Positions 9,920 through 19,135 of a stretch of DNA of 64,000 nt are shown here, piece by piece. The stretch's first letter is position 1; each line of letters begins with the position of its first letter. Both the position numbers and the translations under genes were made by a program. The notes beneath the pieces are model-generated. The model ran no database searches. It was not told the DNA's origin and saw nothing but the letters and a program-made list of their open reading frames with translations. The stretch is taken from positions 12,035 through 76,034 of the forward strand of contig DAIJ01000008.1 of the NCBI GenBank assembly GCA_002498725.1, written 5' to 3'. This stretch comes from Euryarchaeota archaeon UBA23. GTDB taxonomy: Archaea > Thermoplasmatota > Poseidoniia > Poseidoniales > Thalassarchaeaceae.

Positions 9920-11242
9920 ATGGGAGCGATAAACATGAATAATAAGGAGGCCAATCACTTTGCTCTTGATCCATCAGAAGAGGTCGTGAAGCGTGCAAAC
10001 AAACTTTGCAAGGCAACTTCTAATCGGAAAGGAGAACCAAAATTCTACATTACTGAAGAAATGAGTAGGTTATCTACTCCATGGTCAATAGCTCAAGCAC
10101 GTGCTAATCAAATTGATCCCGACTCACTGCCTGCAGGCGTTATTCTTGATGCTGCTGCTGGTTCTGGGACACAACTTATTGCATTTACTCAAGGCCTTAA
10201 AAGGCCTGGTTTAGGAATAGAATTAGATCCTGAAGTGGCTTTGATGTGTGCGGCAAATATGTATATTTCATCGTCAAAAGATGATCTGCAGAGATCGATG
10301 GATAGGGTGTTGATCGGAGATGGAACAGATGCCGAAAGTGCAATAGCCTCCTATTGGAATAGTCTTCGTCAATCTGGCACACGTGCTCATCCACCAGTAG
10401 CTATGTTACATCTTGACCCCGCACGCCCAACAGATGCTCAACGTCATGAAATTGATGAAATGCAACCATCAATAACTCCGTTACTAAAGGCATGGTCAAC
10501 ACATCTTGAAACTGGGCCACGTGGTCCTGCTATTCTTCTTGATCTGTCACCGAGATTAAGCGAAGAACAAAGAGCACTTGTTGATGCAATCTTAGAAACG
10601 TCATTCCCAGGTACCCCGCGCACTTGGGAATGGCTTAGTCAGGGTGGTGGAAGAATTGATCGACTATCTGTATGGGTAGGTTCAATATCCTCACTTAAAC
10701 CTGTTAGATGTGTTAGAATGGGGCGTAAAAAAGTAATGGCAACTATTGAAGGGAGTCCAAGATCAAGTGAAATTACTAAACTAAACAAACCACCACCATA
10801 TGGAGCTTGGATTACTATATTAGATCCCGCTCTTATCCAGTCTGGACTACATGAAACGTGGTTAGAAAAAGTATTGCATGAAGATGCAGGTAGTTCTTGG
10901 CTAAGAATGGATGGAAGAAGGCCCTTGTTAATTAGTACTGAGCCGCTAATTATTGATGAGGAAACTGAAGCTTTTGTAATAGCAAGTGGAGAAATTGTAC
11001 AACACAGACTTAGCCCGCCTGAACTAAGTACAATTCAATTGGTTTCTGATGCATGCGAGCGAGCAGGCATAGGAAAGGTCACCCTACGTTGTTCATTAGA
11101 CCCTGAAATTCATCCGACTCTACAACGTCGTTTAGATAAGGCCCTAAAAGAAGTTGAAGGCCCTAGAGGGTTCATGGTTGATTTAGATCTTGACAGAGGT
11201 AGTGGTAGTCATACTCTATACATTGTTTGTCGAGAGAAGTGA
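9920..11242 (+). CDS. SAM-dependent methyltransferase-like protein with THUMP-like C-terminus
   Basis: 440 residues. An N-terminal helical part is followed by a class I methyltransferase fold: GVILDAAAGSGTQLIAF is motif I (SAM binding), then GIELDP, and MLHLDPARPTD is the acidic motif IV region. The DPAR-type motif and the C-terminal region (from about residue 320, ending in a small alpha/beta module) resemble the family annotated as SAM methyltransferase with THUMP-like domain. The substrate is not known; RNA is a guess from the domain architecture. ATG codons at 9920 and 9935 are both in frame. It lies upstream of the ribosomal operon but is separated by its leader. Confidence 0.65.
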   Translation: MGAINMNNKEANHFALDPSEEVVKRANKLCKATSNRKGEPKFYITEEMSRLSTPWSIAQARANQIDPDSLPAGVILDAAAGSGTQLIAFTQGLKRPGLGIELDPEVALMCAANMYISSSKDDLQRSMDRVLIGDGTDAESAIASYWNSLRQSGTRAHPPVAMLHLDPARPTDAQRHEIDEMQPSITPLLKAWSTHLETGPRGPAILLDLSPRLSEEQRALVDAILETSFPGTPRTWEWLSQGGGRIDRLSVWVGSISSLKPVRCVRMGRKKVMATIEGSPRSSEITKLNKPPPYGAWITILDPALIQSGLHETWLEKVLHEDAGSSWLRMDGRRPLLISTEPLIIDEETEAFVIASGEIVQHRLSPPELSTIQLVSDACERAGIGKVTLRCSLDPEIHPTLQRRLDKALKEVEGPRGFMVDLDLDRGSGSHTLYIVCREK

Positions 11243-11270
11243 ATAAAATATCATTTTTAGGCGAAAAATG

Positions 11271-11285
11271 CGCCCCGTAGGGGCG
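11271..11285 (+). promoter_or_regulatory. Hairpin in the rps13 operon leader
   Basis: CGCCCC, a 3-nt loop GTA, and GGGGCG form a perfect 6-bp hairpin. It begins about 25 nt downstream of an A/T element at 11242-11252 that could be the TATA box, so it may sit at the 5' end of the operon transcript. Confidence 0.4.
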
Positions 11286-11336
11286 TCCGTCTGATTCAAA
11301 TAGAGAAGGTAGGTCGGCTGGATGCCCTATGAGGGC

Positions 11337-11352
11337 CATCGGGCAACCGATG
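11337..11352 (+). promoter_or_regulatory. GCAA-tetraloop hairpin 19 nt upstream of rps13
   Basis: CATCGG, loop GCAA, CCGATG: a perfect 6-bp stem capped by a GNRA tetraloop on the sense strand. GNRA caps are typical of folded RNA and ribosomal-protein binding sites, so an autoregulatory leader is possible. No experimental support can be claimed. Confidence 0.4.
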
Positions 11353-11371
11353 AACACGGGGGAACCGTACT

Positions 11372-11839
11372 ATGACAAAAGTGAATGAAACAGAACTTGG
11401 AGATGATTTCTCCTACATCCTAAGGCTTGCAGAATCTGATATTGACGGACTTAGGCCTATCGCTCAAGGGCTGACTTCAATAAATGGAGTAGGTCAAAGA
11501 ACTGCTGTACAGATATGCAGAATGGCAAATATAGATGGTGCGAAACTTGGCGGGCATCTAAATGAAGAAGAGCAAGATAGGATTAGAAGCACAATAGATG
11601 AATATGCTATCAATGTACCTTGGTGGTTAGTAAATAGACAGCGTGATTTGCAATCAAATGAAGATGCGCACATCATTGGAACTGAAGTAAAACTAACTCG
11701 AAATGATGATGTTTCTCGTTTGGCGGCGATTAAGACATATCGAGGTATCAGACATCGCAGTGGCCACAAGGTTCGTGGACAGCGATTAAGAAGTAATGGC
11801 AGAAGTGGAAGCACATTAGGTGTGCAGAGGAAAAAGTGA
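11372..11839 (+). CDS. rps13: 30S ribosomal protein S13
   Basis: Small-subunit head protein that contacts tRNA and the 50S subunit. The 155-residue product has the archaeal/eukaryotic S13/S18e features: the helix-two-turn-helix segment GLTSINGVGQRTAVQIC, and the basic C-terminal tail KTYRGIRHRSGHKVRGQR. It is the first gene of rps13-rps4-rps11-rpoD, the classic archaeal order. The 130-nt leader before it contains two perfect hairpins. Confidence 0.95.
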   Translation: MTKVNETELGDDFSYILRLAESDIDGLRPIAQGLTSINGVGQRTAVQICRMANIDGAKLGGHLNEEEQDRIRSTIDEYAINVPWWLVNRQRDLQSNEDAHIIGTEVKLTRNDDVSRLAAIKTYRGIRHRSGHKVRGQRLRSNGRSGSTLGVQRKK

Positions 11840-11849
11840 GGTGTGAAAT

Positions 11850-12545
11850 ATGGGGCATCCTAAATTTGCAAGACCAAAAACTCAGACACCTACTCACCCA
11901 TGGAAGGCTGCTCGTATAGAAGAAGAGCATGCATTAAAACAGCAATTCGGCTTGAAGAAAGTTGGCGGTATGCGAGAAATTTGGAGAGAAAAATCAGCAC
12001 TGAGAAGACACAGGAATCAGGCTATGAAACTAATTGGAAGGGTGGATTCTTCAGAAGGTCACTATTCTCGTGAAAAAGAAGACCTGATCAATTCATTATA
12101 TCGTAAAGGCCTCTTAGCCGAGGGATCTAACGTAGACGATGTTCTACAAATTACTGTAGAACATATGCTGGCAAGAAGATTACAATCAGTCGTTTACTAC
12201 CGAGGACTTGCACCATCAATGAGGGCTGCAAGAAATATGATTGTTCATGGCCATATTTCTATAGGAAACCAAAGAATGACTGTTCCTGGTTACAAAATTC
12301 TGAGAGATGAAGAAGAAATTCTTGGATACAGTGCTAACTCCCCTTTTTCCAATCCTAAGCATCCATTCAGAGAAGAAATGGAACAACTACGTATGACTCG
12401 TATGAATGATGAAGATGAAGAAATTGAGGAAGTTGGCGGAATAAAAGCAACTTCTGATAATGATGATTTTGTAAAACAAATAAAATCTGATGAGAGTAAT
12501 GCTCCATCAATTGAAGATACAATACCTGAAGGAGGCGACGAATAA
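11850..12545 (+). CDS. rps4: 30S ribosomal protein S4
   Basis: Early-assembling 16S rRNA-binding protein. The 231-residue product carries the archaeal S4/S9e pattern: a basic N-terminus ([18 protein letters not shown]), and an S4 RNA-binding domain at about residues 107-160 ([31 protein letters not shown]). An acidic tail of about 50 residues extends beyond the usual end, common in halophilic and marine archaea. The stop overlaps the rps11 start by 1 nt, consistent with coupled translation. Confidence 0.95.
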   Translation: MGHPKFARPKTQTPTHPWKAARIEEEHALKQQFGLKKVGGMREIWREKSALRRHRNQAMKLIGRVDSSEGHYSREKEDLINSLYRKGLLAEGSNVDDVLQITVEHMLARRLQSVVYYRGLAPSMRAARNMIVHGHISIGNQRMTVPGYKILRDEEEILGYSANSPFSNPKHPFREEMEQLRMTRMNDEDEEIEEVGGIKATSDNDDFVKQIKSDESNAPSIEDTIPEGGDE

Positions 12546-12925
12546 TGTCTCACAAAGCAATTCTACATATTTTCAGCACATACAACAATGTGTTAATTAC
12601 TGCTACTGATCTTACTGGTGCTGAAACTATTGCTAAAGTCTCAGGTGGCATGGTAACTAAGAAAGGAAGTGATGCTGGTGGACAATTTGCGGCAACACGT
12701 GCGGCTGAACTTGTAGCAGAAATGCTTGCTGACAAGGAATTTAATCAAGTAATCGTGAAATATAGAGGCGCAGGAGGAAATCGATCACATAGTGCACCTG
12801 GTGCTACAGCTGCTATACGTGCTCTAACTCGTGCGGGTGTTCAAATTACTAGGATTGAAGATGTTACTCCTATACCTACGGATGGAACAAAAAAGAAGGG
12901 CGGTCGAAGAGGCCGAAGGGTCTGA
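12545..12925 (+). CDS. rps11: 30S ribosomal protein S11
   Basis: Platform protein of the small subunit near the mRNA exit. The 126-residue product has [58 protein letters not shown] and the conserved C-terminal [22 protein letters not shown]. It starts within the stop of rps4 (TAATG) and is followed after 10 nt by rpoD. Confidence 0.96.
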   Translation: MSHKAILHIFSTYNNVLITATDLTGAETIAKVSGGMVTKKGSDAGGQFAATRAAELVAEMLADKEFNQVIVKYRGAGGNRSHSAPGATAAIRALTRAGVQITRIEDVTPIPTDGTKKKGGRRGRRV

Positions 12926-12935
12926 GGTGATTAGA

Positions 12936-13925
12936 ATGGTGAAAATAGAAGTAATAGAAGAACTTGACGAAAAGATGGTTTTGCTGCTAAAAGATACAGA
13001 TCGCGCCTTTGCAAATGCATTGCGCCGATCACTCATGTCAGATACCCCAAAAATGTCAATAGAAACGGTTAGATTCCAGATGGGGTCTTTTGATCTTTGT
13101 ATATCTTGTAGTCATCTGAATCCTGCTGCAGTTGCTCGTGAATCATCAGGAGGAAGTGGTTGTGACAATTGTGGCAAGAAACTAGAGAAAGAAGGAGTTG
13201 ACTATACTGTGTGGGAAACAAATGGAGCACTTCCAGATGAAATGATCGCACAACGTCTTGCAATGATACCAATACCTACTAATCATGAAGATTATTATTA
13301 TGAAGAAACATGTCCTACTTGTAAAGATTTAGTTCCTGAAGATCGTGGATGTCCTGCGTGTAATATGATTTACACCTGCAAAGCATTTGGTAGTGAAGAG
13401 GGGGTTACCGTTACTGCTGGAGACATGATATTCCTAGGTGATCAAAGCCTTGAGATTCCTGAACACTATCGTAATATCCCAATTACTCGCCTTTTCAAAG
13501 GTCAAATGCTAGAGTTTTATGCTACCGCTGTAATGGGCACTGGAGATCAGCATGCAAAATGGTCTCCTGTAAATGGAGTTGCTTTTTCACCTCGAAAAGT
13601 TGGAGTAATTAACAATAAAACGAAGGCAAAGGTACTTTGGAACTTTAATCTAAGTGTAACTGCTAAAGATTTTGATAAGGATGGTCGTCTAGAAGATATT
13701 TCAAAAGTTAATGAGTTGATGATGGATCTAAATCATGTTGGAGATGGAACAGAAGAAAAGGTGGAATTCAAGCAAGCAATTACCCTAGAAGAAATACCTG
13801 GAGAATTCATCTTTTCTTTTGAAACCGATGGATCTATGAAGCCTCAGATAGCTCTCAAGAAGGCATCTGAGGTTCTTTCAAAAAGATTCAATTCGTTGAG
13901 CGAAGATCTTGCATCAGTTCTTTGA
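12936..13925 (+). CDS. rpoD: DNA-directed RNA polymerase subunit D
   Basis: Archaeal counterpart of Rpb3 and bacterial alpha, an assembly subunit of RNA polymerase. The start at 12936 follows GAGGTGA with good spacing and gives 329 residues. Conserved parts are DRAFANALRRSLMSD and LPDEMIAQRLAMIPIP. A Zn-loop like that of Rpb3 follows with C126, C129, C139 and C142 (plus C148). Unusually, a second cysteine set, C55-x2-C58 and C76-x2-C79, is inserted before the LPDEMIAQR segment in a glycine/serine-rich loop. The four-cysteine spacing fits zinc better than a ferredoxin-like 4Fe-4S domain. It is the last gene of the operon. Confidence 0.95.
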   Translation: MVKIEVIEELDEKMVLLLKDTDRAFANALRRSLMSDTPKMSIETVRFQMGSFDLCISCSHLNPAAVARESSGGSGCDNCGKKLEKEGVDYTVWETNGALPDEMIAQRLAMIPIPTNHEDYYYEETCPTCKDLVPEDRGCPACNMIYTCKAFGSEEGVTVTAGDMIFLGDQSLEIPEHYRNIPITRLFKGQMLEFYATAVMGTGDQHAKWSPVNGVAFSPRKVGVINNKTKAKVLWNFNLSVTAKDFDKDGRLEDISKVNELMMDLNHVGDGTEEKVEFKQAITLEEIPGEFIFSFETDGSMKPQIALKKASEVLSKRFNSLSEDLASVL

Positions 13926-13970
13926 TTGTTGAGCCGTAGACTTCTTGCATAAGTGCAGAGATGATATCCT

Positions 13971-14945
13971 ATGAATGCCGTTCTTGGGCGGGGTACATGC
14001 GGCGGGCACCTAACATTATTATTCACTGTAGAAGATTCTTCAGAAGATGACATGTTTCAGGGAAGTCTTGGGGCTGGGATCTGCTTGGAAGATGGGATTG
14101 AAGCTATAGCCAGAGGTAAAAAAGGAGATTTCGAATTAACTGTTGATTTCCTATCGGGTACAGGAAATCAAGAAATGTATCGCCAAATTTTAGACTTATT
14201 AGCCGAGGAAATTTCTGACTTCAAAGAATATACATGGGATATTGCAATCAAAATGAGACTTCCTGCTTCACATGGATTTGGAATGTCTGCTGCTGGTGCA
14301 ATTTCCTCTTCAATCGCATTCCAGCGAGCACTTGGATTACCCCATGAAGAAAGTCTACGTAGAGCATATAGGAATGCACATCGAATTGAAAGAATTAATT
14401 CTACTGGACTTGGAGATGTGACGGCGCTTGCATATGGCGGTGTCGAGCTACGAGTGAAACCTGGATCTCCTTTTTCTGGAAAGAAACTAGAAACTGGTCC
14501 CGGTGTTGCTAAGAGTTGGAAGAAATCAGCAGATTTAGTCTTGGCTTGGCGTTCGAATCCTGGAAGACATACTTCTGAATATATTGACAATTCTGAATGG
14601 AAGTCACTGATATCAAAAGCAGGTAAAACGGAAATGGAAAAATTAACCAAAGGAGAATGGAATTATTCTCGATGGAAGGATTTACTTGATTCTGCAACTC
14701 ATTTTTCAAATAATTCCGGGCTTGCATCTGATGCTTCTAGAGCCAGATTGATGGAAAAAGCAAGAAAGGCAGTAAGTACTGTTGAATTTGCTAATGAGGT
14801 TTCAGTAATGTTTTGTATGCTTGGTGAAAGTGTTGTGATCTTACCTAATAAGTTAGATAGTAATCTATCACTGGATAAATTACCATCTGAATTAGAAAAA
14901 CAAGGATTGGAATCTACGATTACAAAAATTGGTAATCTAGTCTAA
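13971..14945 (+). CDS. Pantoate kinase (archaeal GHMP-type)
   Basis: ATP-dependent phosphorylation of pantoate, the archaeal first step of 4'-phosphopantothenate synthesis. The 324-residue protein has a GHMP-kinase glycine/serine loop LPASHGFGMSAAGAISSS, which binds ATP phosphate. Its N-terminus (GRGTCGGHLTLLF, GSLGAGICLEDGI) resembles archaeal pantoate kinases rather than mevalonate or homoserine kinases. The partner enzyme, phosphopantothenate synthetase, is encoded at 63270 in the same window. It begins 45 nt after rpoD and converges with the nuclease-like gene. Confidence 0.78.
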   Translation: MNAVLGRGTCGGHLTLLFTVEDSSEDDMFQGSLGAGICLEDGIEAIARGKKGDFELTVDFLSGTGNQEMYRQILDLLAEEISDFKEYTWDIAIKMRLPASHGFGMSAAGAISSSIAFQRALGLPHEESLRRAYRNAHRIERINSTGLGDVTALAYGGVELRVKPGSPFSGKKLETGPGVAKSWKKSADLVLAWRSNPGRHTSEYIDNSEWKSLISKAGKTEMEKLTKGEWNYSRWKDLLDSATHFSNNSGLASDASRARLMEKARKAVSTVEFANEVSVMFCMLGESVVILPNKLDSNLSLDKLPSELEKQGLESTITKIGNLV

Positions 14946-14957
14946 TTAATGACATTT

Positions 14958-16016
14958 TTACGAATGATGGCCACCAGATCTTTTTTCATGAAATTCATCA
15001 AGTGGAGTTAGATCAAGAGGGCTAGCATCAAGAAGGATGGCTCCTTTAATTTTCAATGACTCCGTGAAGCCATGGCGATAAACAATTGCTCCTTGACCAT
15101 ATTCATTCACATATCTGTCAACTTGTTTCTGAGTTTTCTTTCTAGGGAATCGCAAATCGGCTCCAAAGAAATGCTTAGCATCTATCCAAGCACAAGGCAC
15201 TCCATTGATTCTAACATCATCTAGTAGAAGAAGATCAGGAGTAACTATCGCTCGACCTTCCGATTCTTTTTGTTCCTTGAGTAAATCATCCTGTTTACGG
15301 AACCTTATACCAAGATTCTCGAAGTATGAAAATAAAATTTCTTCGAATACTTCAGCGGCACTCTGAGTATCTGATTGATTAACTGAACTAACTTTATCTG
15401 CTTCCTCGGCTTTAGAAAATTCATTTTGATCCCTCTTATTCATTTTCTTAGGATCCTTAAGAGTCTCTTTAATTCTATTTTTTGACCAGCCACGACCTGT
15501 AAGTATTGCACGGAATGTGTTGACAGGGGGCGCGTCAAATCTTTGAGCTAGTGTGAGAACCCCTTCTCCTGCGTCATAGCGTCTTCTTAATTGATTAGAA
15601 TTTCGCATCAAACGCCCATGAGAGTGAACGCTTTTCTCCTGGTTAAGTGCTCCACGAAGAGACAATGCTTGCTCAATTGAAATTGGAAATTGGCTTATTT
15701 CATCTCTAATATCATCTACTCTTTCCTCTGGAAGAAAACCGAACTCTCCTGGTTTGATTACTATCTCTCCTACTTTCTTCTGGATAGGTTTAGCGATGGC
15801 ATTAGTTTGCCATTTCAAATCACTAATCTCAGGTGGTGGGTCGATGTCTTTCGGAATTCCCATTGGTGGAGGATCTTGGTGGAAACGGCCTAGTGCGCGT
15901 TCCATGGCTTCTGGCTCACCGGTTGCCCATGGAATATGCTTGGCGCCATTGCCTGATTTTTGACGCGGACGACGGCGTCTGCGACGATTGGAAGGCTCCT
16001 TCTCTTCACTCAACAA
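14958..16016 (-). CDS. CDIN1/C15orf41-like protein with TPD nuclease domain
   Basis: 352 residues. A very basic N-terminus (NRRRRRRPRQK) and a helical middle with HTH-like segments (LTLAQRFDAPPVNTFRAIL) lead to a C-terminal domain with the motif VTPDLLLLDDVRINGVPCAW, then IDAKHFFGADLRF and a Q-rich helix and strand (EYGQGAIVYRHGF). The TPD, ..W-I-[DE]-x-K..F.G, and Y..YG.G..VY pattern matches the TPD family that includes human CDIN1, predicted PD-(D/E)XK nucleases. Likely active residues are D of TPD and D/K of IDAK. The 5' end lacks an ATG; TTG at 16016 is the best start. An 11-codon ORF (16041-16006) ends across it. Confidence 0.65.
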   Translation of the reverse strand: MLSEEKEPSNRRRRRRPRQKSGNGAKHIPWATGEPEAMERALGRFHQDPPPMGIPKDIDPPPEISDLKWQTNAIAKPIQKKVGEIVIKPGEFGFLPEERVDDIRDEISQFPISIEQALSLRGALNQEKSVHSHGRLMRNSNQLRRRYDAGEGVLTLAQRFDAPPVNTFRAILTGRGWSKNRIKETLKDPKKMNKRDQNEFSKAEEADKVSSVNQSDTQSAAEVFEEILFSYFENLGIRFRKQDDLLKEQKESEGRAIVTPDLLLLDDVRINGVPCAWIDAKHFFGADLRFPRKKTQKQVDRYVNEYGQGAIVYRHGFTESLKIKGAILLDASPLDLTPLDEFHEKRSGGHHS

Positions 16017-16098
16017 TCAATCCGAACGACTGCTTGTCCATGAACTCTCGCAATCTTAATCGACACTAATATCGGAGAATATTAAACTTGAAGGGGTC

Positions 16099-18975
16099 TT
16101 AAATAAATGCAATTCCAGGTTCTAATGGGAATGCTACTCTGGCCTTTCCACCAATGTCATCACCATCTCCTACAGAGTACGATACTACGGAATCTACATC
16201 AAGAACTGAGGCTATGAAATGTGATGCTGAGTTAATTACTTCATTCTCATCAAAACCACTAATCAACAACTGTTTCTCTCCTGGGTTCCAAGTATGAATT
16301 CTCCCTCTCTTTTTCTTAGATCCCGTTGTCATGGTCATCCAGGTTTGGAAAATTTCTCCCCGTAATTTCTCATTTTCAAATAATTCTAACGATTTTAGGT
16401 ATTCTTGTCCTTGCTGCTTAAAGTCAAAACCTTCAGATTCTAACCGAACGGCCTCGCGGGCTAATTTGATTTTCCAAGATGGTGATGTTTGTATCACGAG
16501 TTTAGATATTGATCCCTCTGAATGACGCTCGGCTAGACTTCGAAGATTTCTTGCTGATTCGATTACTTCTCTAAGATAAGCTTCTAGAGACAAAACTTCG
16601 AGATCATTGTCATCTTCTAATTCAAATTCCATTTCATGAGTAGCCAACATAGTTTCTGATGATTTGCTGCCGATCCCCAATAAAGACCAAAATTCCTCAG
16701 CAATGTGGGGCGTAGCTGGTGCTAACATAGGAGCCCATCCTGTCAGAAACCTCCTTGCAGTGGCTCTGTCAGAGCCTCCACGCCGAAGATACCACTGCCA
16801 GTCTGAAAGCATTTGAAAGTGGCTAACCATGACGCCTTCTCGGAGGCTTACTGAATCCATAGAATCCCTCCAATGTCTTTGATTTAATCGCAATCGTGCA
16901 AGTAACCATGAATCTAGAGGCCCTGGAGAATCTGCAAGTTTAATTCCATAGTCGAATGCATCAATAATTGAACATAATTGCTTATGATTAGAAATAACTG
17001 CATTGTCTGACCAATCCATTCCTGCCTCTGGATTAGCACCGAATAAAATGAACAATCTAACGGTATCCGCTCCATATCGATCGACCATTTCTCCAGGACT
17101 TACGGTATTACCCAAACTCTTGCTCATCTTTGCTGAACGTGAACCAAGATCAGCTTGACAATTAGGACAAGTTCCTCCAAAGTTATCAACATGATACTCT
17201 GTATTACATTCAGAACAGAATGGGGCTGGAGCATTAAGCATACCTTGACAGACCAAACGGCCAAATGGCTCTCCAATCTCATTCATTCCAAGATCTCGAG
17301 TGGCTTTTGTGAAAAAACGAGCATAAAGAAGATGCATTACTGCATGTTCAATGCCTCCGATATACAAATCTACACCGCCCTTAAGCCAATAATCAACTTT
17401 ATTTCTATTGAATGGCTCTTCTTTATTTGTTGAATCTGCAAACCTCATGAAGTACCATGAGGAGTCATAGAATGTATCCATAGTGTCAGTTTCGCGGTGG
17501 GCTGGACCATTACATTGAGGGCAATTTGTTGAGAGGAAATCATCATGACCAGCAAGTGGATTACCACTTTCATCCCAACTAAAAGTAACATCAAGTGGTA
17601 ATTCTACTGGGAGGTCATCGTAAGGAACGGGAACTACTCCGCATGATTCACAATGAAGCATAGGAATTGGAGTTCCCCAGAAGCGCTGACGACTCAAAAG
17701 CCAATCTTTTAGTCTATATTGTACCGTTCCTTTACCCTTTTTATCAGATTCAAGTGCTGCTATGACCGCAGCCTTAGCCTCATTTCCAAATAATCCGTCA
17801 AATTTTGAGTTAGCGGAATTAACCATCCATCCTAAGCCATCAAAAACGGGGTTCTCTTCATTTGCAATACCGCCTTCTTCTCTGGATAGTACTTGCTTTA
17901 TCTCCAATCCATACTTCTTGGCAAAATCATAATCTCTTTGATCATGACCGGGAACTCCCATAACTGCCCCAGTTCCATAAGAGGCCACAACAAAGTTACC
18001 TACCCATATTGGAATTTCTAAGCCTGTTAATGGATTAATTACTGATCTACCAAGAGGGGTTCCCTTTTTTTCCTTCAATAAATTGATCCTCTCAAACTCA
18101 GACATTCGAGAACATTCATCTCTTAAATCACGCCAACCTTTTTCATATTCTGTTCCCGAAACCAATTCTTCACAAAGAGGATGTTCCGGAGATAATGTAA
18201 CAAAGGTAACTCCAAAAATTGTATCGGGTCTTGTTGTGAAAGCGCCTATTACTAAATCAGAATTAGAAACTTGAAAATCGATGTGTGCACCATTAGAGCG
18301 GCCTATCCAATTGCGTTGCATCGATTTAACATTCTCTGGAAAATCAATGTGGTCTAATTCATCAAGTAATTCATCTGCATACTTAGTCATACAAAGAAAC
18401 CACTGTGCCATGTCTTTCTGTATAACTTCAAGACCACATCGCCAGCAACGATTATTCTTTACTTGTTCGTTTGCTAGAACTGTATCACAATCATCACACC
18501 AATTAACTGGTGCAAAACGACGTTCTACCAATCCTGCCTCTCTAAATTTTAGAAACATCTCTTGGTTCCAATGATAATATTCAGGCGTAGATGTCGCAAA
18601 CATTCTTCTCCAATCGTATGAATATCCCATTCTTTCTTGATCTGTACGTATCATTGCAATATTGCGTTCAGTAACCGTATGAGGGTGCCCTCCCTCCTTC
18701 TTAGCAGCATTTTCAGCTGGCATACCAAAGGAGTCATACCCCATTGGATACAGTACATTCTTGCCCATCAGTCTTTGGAACCTTGCCATAGCATCTCCGA
18801 TTGAATAATTACGAACGTGTCCCATATGCATATATCCTGAAGGATAAGGAAACATTTCTAGACAGTAGAATTTTTCTCGCGACTCATCTATATCGGTATG
18901 ATTGACTTTTTCCGCGTTCCAACGAGCCTGCCAATGAGTCTCTATTTTTTGCGAATCGTAAACCATATTCTTCAC
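16099..18975 (-). CDS. leuS: Leucyl-tRNA synthetase, bacterial-type
   Basis: Charges tRNA-Leu. The 958-residue product has the class I HIGH motif as HMGH within MFPYPSGYMHMGHVRNYSIG (about residues 40-60), and KMSKSLGN at about residue 614. An editing domain contains FTTRPDTIFGVT, and a zinc-binding module has CDDC/CWRC. The motif wording (GYDSFGMPAENAA, TTRPDTIFG) is that of bacterial LeuRS, not the archaeal/eukaryotic form. A second CxxC/CxxC zinc ribbon (FCSEC, TCPNC) sits just before KMSKS. Starts at 18975 and 18966 are both possible. A 7-bp hairpin lies 15 nt upstream of 18975. Confidence 0.95.
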   Translation of the reverse strand: MKNMVYDSQKIETHWQARWNAEKVNHTDIDESREKFYCLEMFPYPSGYMHMGHVRNYSIGDAMARFQRLMGKNVLYPMGYDSFGMPAENAAKKEGGHPHTVTERNIAMIRTDQERMGYSYDWRRMFATSTPEYYHWNQEMFLKFREAGLVERRFAPVNWCDDCDTVLANEQVKNNRCWRCGLEVIQKDMAQWFLCMTKYADELLDELDHIDFPENVKSMQRNWIGRSNGAHIDFQVSNSDLVIGAFTTRPDTIFGVTFVTLSPEHPLCEELVSGTEYEKGWRDLRDECSRMSEFERINLLKEKKGTPLGRSVINPLTGLEIPIWVGNFVVASYGTGAVMGVPGHDQRDYDFAKKYGLEIKQVLSREEGGIANEENPVFDGLGWMVNSANSKFDGLFGNEAKAAVIAALESDKKGKGTVQYRLKDWLLSRQRFWGTPIPMLHCESCGVVPVPYDDLPVELPLDVTFSWDESGNPLAGHDDFLSTNCPQCNGPAHRETDTMDTFYDSSWYFMRFADSTNKEEPFNRNKVDYWLKGGVDLYIGGIEHAVMHLLYARFFTKATRDLGMNEIGEPFGRLVCQGMLNAPAPFCSECNTEYHVDNFGGTCPNCQADLGSRSAKMSKSLGNTVSPGEMVDRYGADTVRLFILFGANPEAGMDWSDNAVISNHKQLCSIIDAFDYGIKLADSPGPLDSWLLARLRLNQRHWRDSMDSVSLREGVMVSHFQMLSDWQWYLRRGGSDRATARRFLTGWAPMLAPATPHIAEEFWSLLGIGSKSSETMLATHEMEFELEDDNDLEVLSLEAYLREVIESARNLRSLAERHSEGSISKLVIQTSPSWKIKLAREAVRLESEGFDFKQQGQEYLKSLELFENEKLRGEIFQTWMTMTTGSKKKRGRIHTWNPGEKQLLISGFDENEVINSASHFIASVLDVDSVVSYSVGDGDDIGGKARVAFPLEPGIAFI

Positions 18976-18989
18976 CCCAATACGAAAAT

Positions 18990-19009
18990 GGGAGCCCTCT
19001 CAGGCTCCC
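18990..19009. promoter_or_regulatory. Perfect 7-bp inverted repeat between leuS and the MBL hydrolase gene
   Basis: GGGAGCC, loop CTCTCA, GGCTCCC. It sits 15 nt upstream of the leuS start on the minus strand and would lie in the leuS leader, or act as an operator in this divergent region. A small GGCA-TTCG-TGCC hairpin follows at 19061-19072. Confidence 0.35.
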
Positions 19010-19135
19010 TGACTAAGCAGTAGACCAAGCAAGAGGCCCACCATACGGGAATGTGAAGCAGGCATTCGTGCCATGACCTCCGACTTGGGGACTACAATTT
19101 GAAGGCTGCTCTGTGATATTTGTTCCACCACACCT

